64,000 bases of DNA, taken from contig NZ_CP088018.1 in assembly GCF_021049265.1 (NCBI RefSeq), forward strand, positions 1,116,001 to 1,180,000, given 5' to 3'. This stretch comes from Ruania suaedae. Its GTDB lineage: Bacteria; Actinomycetota; Actinomycetes; Actinomycetales; Beutenbergiaceae. The translations under genes and the position numbers were made by a program. This document shows positions 58,961 to 64,000 of this stretch, one piece after another; position 1 is the first letter of the stretch, and each line of letters starts with the position of its first letter. The notes beneath the pieces are model-generated. The model had not been told where the DNA came from. It saw only the letters and a program-made list of their open reading frames with translations, and ran no database searches.

Positions 58961-59022
58961 GCCTGACATTCAGGGTCGATGGGTCGAAAGGGTCAAATAT
59001 TCGGCCCCTGGGGGCCGGGACC
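58961..59022. repeat. extragenic hairpin repeat, copy B2 (inverted)
   Basis: On the minus strand CCGGCCCCCAGGGGCC, GAATATTTGACCC, then GACCCTGAATGTCAGG. It faces copy B1 in the opposite orientation across about 45 bp. Confidence 0.75.
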
Positions 59023-59036
59023 GAGGACTGGGCCCG

Positions 59037-60374
59037 TCAGGCCTCGGCGTGCGTCGTCGGGATGGCCGGGTCCCCGGCCGAGAGGCGGCGGGCGTACGGG
59101 GAGAGCTCCTCACGGGAGCCGTGGTGCCGCTCGGCCGCCCTCCGCACGCCCTCCGGCCCGGTCCATCCTGGTTGCACCACGCCGTCCAGGACCAGCGGCA
59201 CGTGCAGCCCGCGCAGGCCCTCCCCGCCCGGTTCCCACCCGGCGAGGGCGCCGCTGACCACCACTTCCTCGACGGCGCGGCCCGCGGTGTCGACGCGCCG
59301 TGCGGCCGCCTTGCGCCCGCCCACGCTCGCCTTCGACGCCGATGCCTTCTGCACCGCCTCCATCTCGCCGGCGCTGTTCTCGCGCTGGACGAGCTTGTAG
59401 ACCATGCCGCAGGTGGGTGCACCGGAACCGGTGACCACCGAGGTGCCGACCCCGTAGGAGTCGACCGGCGCCGCGGCGAGCGAGGCGATCGCGTGCTCGT
59501 CCAGGTCCGAGGAGACGACGATCTTCGTCCCCGTCGCGCCGAGGGAGTCGAGCTGCTCGCGCACCTCGCGTGCCACCTGGCCCAGGTCCCCGGAGTCCAG
59601 TCGGACCGCGTCCAGACCGGTCCCGGCCGCCGCGATCGCCCGGCGCACCCCCTCGGTGATGTCGTAGGTGTCCACCAGCAGGGTGGTGCCCGCACCGAAG
59701 GAGGCCACCTGGGAGGCGAAGGCCGAGGGTTCGTCGTCGTGCAGCAGCGTGAAGGCGTGCGCGGCGGTTCCCATCGTGCCGAGCCCGTACCGCCGGCCGG
59801 CCTCCAGGTTGGAGGTGCCGGCGAATCCGCCCACCACCGCCGCCCGTGCGGCCGCGACGGCGGCGTACTCGTGCGCCCGGCGCCCGCCCATCTCCAGGCA
59901 CGGGCGCGTGCCGGCGGCGCTCGTCATCCGGGAGGCCGCCGAGGCGACGGCCGAGTCGTAGTTGAGGATCGAGAGCACCAGCGTCTCCAGCAGCACCCCC
60001 TCGGCGAAGGAGGCCTCAACCGTCAGCAGCGGGGACCCGGGGAAGAACACCTCCCCTTCGGCGTAACCGTGGATGTCGCCGGTGAATCGGTAGTCGGCCA
60101 GGAAACCGAGCGTCTGGTCGTTGACGATCGCGCCCTCACGCAGGAAGTCCAGCTCGGCGTCGGTGAAGCGGAACGTGCGCAGTGCCTCGAGCACCCGGCC
60201 GGTCCCGGCCACCACGCCGTAGCGCCGGCCGGCCGGTAGCCGGCGGGTGAAGACCTCGAAGACGCACCGGCGCGCGGCGGTACCGTCGGCGAGCGCGGCC
60301 TGCAGCATCGTCAGCTCGTACCGATCGGTGAGCAGTGCCGAGCTGGGAGCGGAACTGGGAGAAGCGGCAGCCAT
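59037..60374 (-). CDS. pncB: nicotinate phosphoribosyltransferase
   Basis: Salvages nicotinate to nicotinate mononucleotide for NAD synthesis. 445 residues. LLTDRYELTMLQAAL at the N-terminus, EVFTRRLPAGRRYGVVAG, FAGTSNLEAGRRYGL, MGTAAHAFTLLH with the phosphorylated-His region, and VRLDSGDLGQVA with GVGTSVVTG are all family motifs. The ATG at 60374 is 6 bp after a TACGGT box, so it is leaderless and divergent from clpS with only 66 bp between. The same neighbour pair occurs as Rv1330c/Rv1331 in M. tuberculosis. Confidence 0.95.
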   Translation of the reverse strand: MAAASPSSAPSSALLTDRYELTMLQAALADGTAARRCVFEVFTRRLPAGRRYGVVAGTGRVLEALRTFRFTDAELDFLREGAIVNDQTLGFLADYRFTGDIHGYAEGEVFFPGSPLLTVEASFAEGVLLETLVLSILNYDSAVASAASRMTSAAGTRPCLEMGGRRAHEYAAVAAARAAVVGGFAGTSNLEAGRRYGLGTMGTAAHAFTLLHDDEPSAFASQVASFGAGTTLLVDTYDITEGVRRAIAAAGTGLDAVRLDSGDLGQVAREVREQLDSLGATGTKIVVSSDLDEHAIASLAAAPVDSYGVGTSVVTGSGAPTCGMVYKLVQRENSAGEMEAVQKASASKASVGGRKAAARRVDTAGRAVEEVVVSGALAGWEPGGEGLRGLHVPLVLDGVVQPGWTGPEGVRRAAERHHGSREELSPYARRLSAGDPAIPTTHAEA

Positions 60375-60380
60375 GGAGCC

Positions 60381-60386
60381 ACCGTA
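60381..60386 (-). promoter_or_regulatory. leaderless -10 box for pncB
   Basis: TACGGT on the minus strand, 6 bp before the pncB ATG. Confidence 0.5.
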
Positions 60387-60427
60387 TCCGCCAGGCGGCG
60401 GGGGCTGCCTGCGCTCACCCGGATCCG

Positions 60428-60433
60428 TACCCT
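60428..60433 (+). promoter_or_regulatory. leaderless -10 box for clpS
   Basis: TACCCT, 7 bp before the clpS ATG; the same box and spacing class as prfB. Confidence 0.55.
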
Positions 60434-60440
60434 GGGTGCC

Positions 60441-60752
60441 ATGGTCCTCGCCAGCACACCCGTCAGCACGCCGGACACCGAGTCCGTCACCGACGCTGCT
60501 GAGTCCCTCGCGCCGGACCGGCCGTGGCGCACCATCGTCTGGAACGACCCGGTCAACCTGATGAGCTACGTGACCTACGTCTTCCGCAGCTACTTCGGTT
60601 ACTCCGAGGAGAAGGCGACCCGCTTGATGATGCAGGTGCACACGCAGGGTCGCAGCACGGTCTCCCACGGCAGCCGGGAGAAGATGGAGATCGACGTGCA
60701 GGCCATGCACTCGTTCGGGCTGTGGGCCACCCTCGCCCAGGACGGCGACTGA
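60441..60752 (+). CDS. clpS: ATP-dependent protease adaptor ClpS
   Basis: 103 residues. Delivers N-degron substrates to ClpCP. PWRTIVWNDPVNLMSYVTYVF contains the conserved NDxVN/M pocket that reads the N-terminal residue, and MMQVHTQGRSTVSHGSREKME supplies the HxxG-x-S/A-x-V segment and helix. The first ~28 residues are disordered. One-base overlap (TGATG) with the DUF2017 gene. Confidence 0.96.
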   Translation: MVLASTPVSTPDTESVTDAAESLAPDRPWRTIVWNDPVNLMSYVTYVFRSYFGYSEEKATRLMMQVHTQGRSTVSHGSREKMEIDVQAMHSFGLWATLAQDGD

Positions 60753-61360
60753 TGCGCGCGTTCGTGCGCCGCCGGGGCGCCTTCGTCGCCCACGTGGGCG
60801 CGCAGGAGCGCACCATCCTCGCCCGCGTCGTGGCCGACACCTGCGAACTGCTCGGCGCGCCGGTGGCACAGGACCCTCCCGACGGCGTCGCCGTGCCGGA
60901 GGCGGACGGCGAGGACCCGCTGGCGGGGCTCGCCTGGTCGGCCGAAGCCGTCACCACCCCCGCGGACCCGGCGCTCGCGCGGCTGCTCCCGGACGCGAGC
61001 GTCACCGACGAGGAGGTCTCGGCGGAGTTCCGCCGGCTGACCGAGGCGGACCTGCGGGAGACCAAGACCGCTCGGCTGCGGATGGTGTGGGCGGCGTTGC
61101 GGGGCCCGGGTGAGGAGCTGCGCGTGAGTCCCGAGCACGCGATGGACTGGGCGAGCGCACTCAACGACGTCCGGCTCGTGGTGGCACAGCGGCTCGAGAT
61201 CCGGACCGAGGAGGACGCCGAGACGCTGCACGCGGCCGCCGGGTCCGGGGCAGAGGAGGACGGCGACCGCGTCCGGGAAGCTCTCGCCATGCTCTACTCC
61301 GCGTTGACCTGGTTGCAGGAGTCGCTGCTGCAGGTGATGCTGCCCACACTCGAGGACTGA
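60752..61360 (+). CDS. DUF2017 protein
   Basis: 202 residues, acidic and mainly helical, with no signal peptide. LLPDASVTDEEVSAEFRRLTEADLRETKTARL and LPTLED-type C-terminus are the usual DUF2017 blocks. It follows clpS in nearly all actinobacteria (Rv1332 position), which suggests a role in Clp proteolysis, but this is inference only. Confidence 0.9.
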   Translation: MRAFVRRRGAFVAHVGAQERTILARVVADTCELLGAPVAQDPPDGVAVPEADGEDPLAGLAWSAEAVTTPADPALARLLPDASVTDEEVSAEFRRLTEADLRETKTARLRMVWAALRGPGEELRVSPEHAMDWASALNDVRLVVAQRLEIRTEEDAETLHAAAGSGAEEDGDRVREALAMLYSALTWLQESLLQVMLPTLED

Positions 61361-61386
61361 GCGGTGCGTGCTCGCCCCACCGCGCC

Positions 61387-61392
61387 TACGCT
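61387..61392 (+). promoter_or_regulatory. leaderless -10 box for murI
   Basis: TACGCT ends 7 bp before GTG 61400 and lies inside the longer open frame; it favours the shorter MurI. Confidence 0.5.
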
Positions 61393-61399
61393 CGTGGAG

Positions 61400-62236
61400 G
61401 TGAGCGACGCACCCATCGGCATCTTCGACTCCGGCGTCGGAGGCCTGACGGTCGCACGGGCGGTGATCGATCAGCTGCCGAACGAATCGGTCCGCTACGT
61501 CGGTGACACCGCGCACGGCCCGTACGGCCCGCTCCCGATCGCGCAGGTGCGCGCCCATGCACTCGCCGTGATGGACGATCTGGTCGCCTCCGGTGTGAAG
61601 ATGCTGGTGATCGCCTGCAACTCCGCTTCGGCCGCGGTCCTGCGCGATGCCCGGGAGCGCTACACCATCGCGCGCGGAGTGCCCGTGATCGAGGTGATCC
61701 AGCCGGCCGTGCGCCGCGCCGTCGCCGCTACCCGCTCAGGCCGGATCGGCGTGATCGGCACCCGCGCCACGATCGACTCACGCGCCTACGAGGACGCCTT
61801 CGCCGCCGCGCCGCACCTGCAGCTGACCACGACGGCGGCCCCTCGCTTCGTGGAGTTCGTCGAGCGGGGCGTGACGTCCGGGCCCGAGCTGCTCGGTGTG
61901 GCGCGTGAGTACCTCGCCCCCGTGCTGGCCGCGGACGTGGACACGCTCGTGCTCGGGTGCACGCACTACCCCCTGCTGACGGGAGTGGTCCAGTACGTGG
62001 TGGGGGACGCCGTCACGCTGGTCAGCAGTGCGGAGGAGACCGCCAAGGACGTCTACGCGGCCCTGGTGGCGCACGGTATCGAGCAGGAGACGAGCGCACC
62101 CGGGCGCCACGCCTTCCTCAGCACCGGCGACCCGGCGGCCTTCACCGCCCTTGCGCGGCGCTTCCTCGGCCCCGAGGTCGGGGCGGAGTCCGCAGCCGAG
62201 ATCACCGGCGAGATCCCGGTGGTGGCCAGGCGATGA
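61400..62236 (+). CDS. murI: glutamate racemase
   Basis: Makes D-glutamate for peptidoglycan. 278 residues. Catalytic cysteines are in [10 protein letters not shown] and [25 protein letters not shown] and [12 protein letters not shown] bind the substrate. GTG 61400 gives [12 protein letters not shown], close to other actinobacterial MurI. The alternative GTG 61364 adds 12 residues and has GAGGA at 7 nt, so both may be used. ATGA overlap with the next gene, the Rv1338-Rv1339 order. Confidence 0.94.
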   Translation: MSDAPIGIFDSGVGGLTVARAVIDQLPNESVRYVGDTAHGPYGPLPIAQVRAHALAVMDDLVASGVKMLVIACNSASAAVLRDARERYTIARGVPVIEVIQPAVRRAVAATRSGRIGVIGTRATIDSRAYEDAFAAAPHLQLTTTAAPRFVEFVERGVTSGPELLGVAREYLAPVLAADVDTLVLGCTHYPLLTGVVQYVVGDAVTLVSSAEETAKDVYAALVAHGIEQETSAPGRHAFLSTGDPAAFTALARRFLGPEVGAESAAEITGEIPVVARR

Positions 62237-63006
62237 GGCTCGTCGTCCTCGGCTGTTCGGGATCGGTCTCGGGGCCGGACTCGGCCTCCTCCTCCTACCT
62301 GGTGGAGGCCGACGACGGCGACCGGACCTGGCGGCTCGTCCTCGACCTGGGGTCGGGTGCGTTCGGGCAGCTGCTGGGCAGGGTCGACCCGGCGTCGGTG
62401 GACGCGGTGCTGCTGTCCCACCTGCACGCCGATCACATGGTCGACGCCGCGGCGCTGCACGTCTACCTCCGGTACGGGCCGCAGGGTCCCTACCCGGCCG
62501 TGACCGTCCACGGACCGGCGGGGACCGCCGGCCGGGTCGCCGAGGTGTGCGGTCATGGCGAGAGCGTCGACGACGAGTTCGACATCCGGCCGTGGCAGGC
62601 GGGCCAGGACCTGCGGATCGGGCCGATGAGCGTGCGGGTGCACGAGGTCCGCCATCCGGTGCCGGCCTACGCCATCCGCATCGAGGGCCCCGGCGAGAGC
62701 GGCGGTCGCGTGGTGCTGACCTACAGCGGCGACACCGACACCTGTGAGGGCCTGACCGCGGCCGCGCACGAGGCCGATCTGTTCCTGTGCGAGGCGGCCT
62801 TCAGCGAACCGTGCCCGGCACCCCGCGGCATCCACCTCACCGGCCGGCGGGCCGGCGAGGCCGCGGCCGAGGCAGCCGTGCGCCGACTGCTGCTCACCCA
62901 CATCCAGCCGTGGGTGGACAGCGAGCAGGTCGCCCACGAGGCCCGGTCCGCCTACGACGGGCCCGTCGAACTGGCGCGGCCCGGGGTGACCTGGCCGATC
63001 GGCTGA
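62233..63006 (+). CDS. metallo-beta-lactamase-fold hydrolase (Rv1339-like cyclic-nucleotide phosphodiesterase)
   Basis: 257 residues. The metal motif is His63-x-His65-x-Asp67-His68 in [12 protein letters not shown], with further ligands in [20 protein letters not shown] and THIQPWV. The motif and its position after murI match Rv1339 of M. tuberculosis, which has been reported as an atypical class II cAMP phosphodiesterase. RNase Z-like or other phosphodiester substrates cannot be excluded. Translationally coupled to murI. Confidence 0.9.
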   Translation: MRLVVLGCSGSVSGPDSASSSYLVEADDGDRTWRLVLDLGSGAFGQLLGRVDPASVDAVLLSHLHADHMVDAAALHVYLRYGPQGPYPAVTVHGPAGTAGRVAEVCGHGESVDDEFDIRPWQAGQDLRIGPMSVRVHEVRHPVPAYAIRIEGPGESGGRVVLTYSGDTDTCEGLTAAAHEADLFLCEAAFSEPCPAPRGIHLTGRRAGEAAAEAAVRRLLLTHIQPWVDSEQVAHEARSAYDGPVELARPGVTWPIG

Positions 63007-63132
63007 GCCCCGTGCCCACCGGTGTGAGCCGCATCACAGCCGGGCCGCCGAGACGCGGGCCCCGGCGTGCGCTGCGTCCCGTGTGATCGTCCTCGCACCG
63101 GACGCGGGTGTCACGCAGTGGTAAAGGCTCGG

Positions 63133-63138
63133 TAGTCT
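63133..63138 (+). promoter_or_regulatory. leaderless -10 box for ppc
   Basis: TAGTCT, 7 bp before ATG 63146, with TGTCAC 18 bp further upstream as a plausible -35. Confidence 0.55.
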
Positions 63139-63145
63139 CGGCGCT

Positions 63146-64000
63146 ATGACCGATGCATCGGAAGCGACCGTGACCACCCCCGCGAACGGGATCGCCACCG
63201 GCTCCCGGACGGGCGCAGTGCTCGAGATGCCGGACGCGCTCCGGCATGATGTCCGGCTCCTCGGCGAGCTCCTCGGCACCGTCCTCACCGAGAGCGGCGG
63301 GCCCGAACTGCTGGCCGACGTGGAGCGGCTGCGCGAGCTGACCATCTCCGCCTACGACGACGCGAGCAGTGACGCCTTCACCCGGGCCGAGGAACTGGTG
63401 GAGTCCTTCAGCCTCGACCGCGCCGAGAAGGTGGCCCGCGCCTTCACCTGCTACTTCCACCTCGTCAACCTCGCCGAGGAGTTCCACCGCGTCCGGGCCC
63501 TGCGCTCGCGCGCCGGTGGCCGCACGGCCACCGGCCGCGCTCCTGAGGACTCCCTCACCGGAGCCTGGAACTTCCTCATCGAGGAGGTCGGGGCGGAGGA
63601 GGCCCGCCGACGCCTCGACGGCCTCGAGTTCCGCCCCGTCCTGACGGCGCACCCGACCGAGGCCCGCCGCCGCGCGGTGGCCGCCAGCATCCGGAGCATC
63701 TCCGAGCTCCTCGGCGAGCGGGACGATCCGCGGCTGGGGGAGGCCGGCATGGAGGCGAACCGCCGCCAGCTGCTCTCCCAGATCGACCGGCTGTGGCGCA
63801 CCTCCCCGCTGCGCAGCACCAAGCCCACCCCGCTGGACGAGGTGCGCACCGCCATGGGGATCTTCGACCAGACCCTCTTCGATGCCCTGCCGCAGATGTA
63901 CCGCAAGGTCGACGCGCTGCTGCAGGACCCGGACTCGCCGGCGCCGCTGCAGGCACCGGCATTCGTGCGCCTGGGGAGCTGGATCGGCGCCGACCGGGAC
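63146..64000 (+). CDS. ppc: phosphoenolpyruvate carboxylase, 5' part
   Basis: Carboxylates PEP to oxaloacetate to refill the citric-acid cycle. 285 codons are present and the frame is still open at the window end (full length is about 900). ALRHDVRLLGELLGTVL, ALTxYFHLVNLAEEFHRVR-type AFTCYFHLVNLAEE, the catalytic His169 in LTAHPTEARRR, RLWRTSPLRSTKPTPLDE and the start of RLGSWIGADRD identify it. The N-terminal ~28 residues are a Thr/Ala-rich extension. Confidence 0.96.
   Translation, partial: MTDASEATVTTPANGIATGSRTGAVLEMPDALRHDVRLLGELLGTVLTESGGPELLADVERLRELTISAYDDASSDAFTRAEELVESFSLDRAEKVARAFTCYFHLVNLAEEFHRVRALRSRAGGRTATGRAPEDSLTGAWNFLIEEVGAEEARRRLDGLEFRPVLTAHPTEARRRAVAASIRSISELLGERDDPRLGEAGMEANRRQLLSQIDRLWRTSPLRSTKPTPLDEVRTAMGIFDQTLFDALPQMYRKVDALLQDPDSPAPLQAPAFVRLGSWIGADRD

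Overview
The window is a very GC-rich actinobacterial chromosome segment. WhiB1 next to PdtaS, a tmRNA with an ADSKRTDFALAA-type tag, SmpB, FtsE/FtsX, ClpS followed by DUF2017, a Tad pilus cluster, GTG starts and many leaderless -10 boxes all fit Actinomycetota. The order Micrococcales (Ruania/Beutenbergia/Georgenia-like) is my inference from gene order and tag sequence. Ectoine-type uptake genes and a decayed choline-sulfatase suggest contact with saline or osmolyte-rich habitats. No prophage, IS element, CRISPR array, integron or plasmid origin is visible; the window is mostly core and metabolic chromosome.

Layout. 1-2.4 kb: folA-thyA, a membrane protein and an OsmC protein, all minus strand. 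2.5-7.8 kb: bifunctional PutA, a Nudix hydrolase, and a choline-sulfatase pseudogene. 7.9-14.1 kb: an ABC-2 exporter operon, then a methionine importer (metQ-metN-metI) with a long leader. 14.2-16.6 kb: pdtaS, whiB1 and a small membrane protein, an order also seen around Rv3217c-Rv3220c of M. tuberculosis. 16.3-25.7 kb (minus): an orphan EssC/FtsK-like ATPase with an FHA domain, and a sensor kinase/response regulator/ABC ATPase/FtsX-like permease set. 25.8-28.6 kb: SRAP protein, formylglycine-generating enzyme, two small proteins. 28.7-33.3 kb: Tad pilus operon. 33.4-38.6 kb: CopB-type ATPase behind a CsoR-like operator, then an ehuBCDA-type importer. 39-42.8 kb: HhH-GPD protein, Bcr/CflA efflux pump, aldehyde dehydrogenase. 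42.9-51.8 kb: prfB, ftsE, ftsX, an M23 hydrolase, smpB, a DUF2207 protein, a DoxX-like protein, nth (minus) and ssrA. 52-56 kb: ABC transporters and an acyl-CoA-dehydrogenase-like protein. 56.2-64 kb: HU, DUF3039, a helicase, pncB, clpS, DUF2017, murI, an Rv1339-like metallo-beta-lactamase protein, and the start of ppc.

Functional links. prfB, smpB, ssrA and clpS cover translation termination, ribosome rescue and N-degron delivery. ftsE, ftsX and the M23 hydrolase look like one cell-separation module. The choline-sulfatase is inactivated while the enzyme type that would activate it (FGE) is intact 19 kb away.

Most interesting unexplained structure. (1) Three copies of a hairpin-plus-tail extragenic repeat lie in two convergent intergenic regions. 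(2) Upstream of hup there is an exact 9-bp-period array of four TGTGA pentamers, and a 20-bp perfect palindrome sits just before its ribosome binding site. (3) The orphan FHA-TM-triple-ATPase protein has Arg in place of the Walker A Lys in its second and third ATPase domains. (4) A 12-bp palindrome overlaps the -35 box of an efflux-pump promoter. (5) A TANNNT box 6-7 bp before the start codon recurs at a dozen genes. I did not find a clearly novel multi-gene system.
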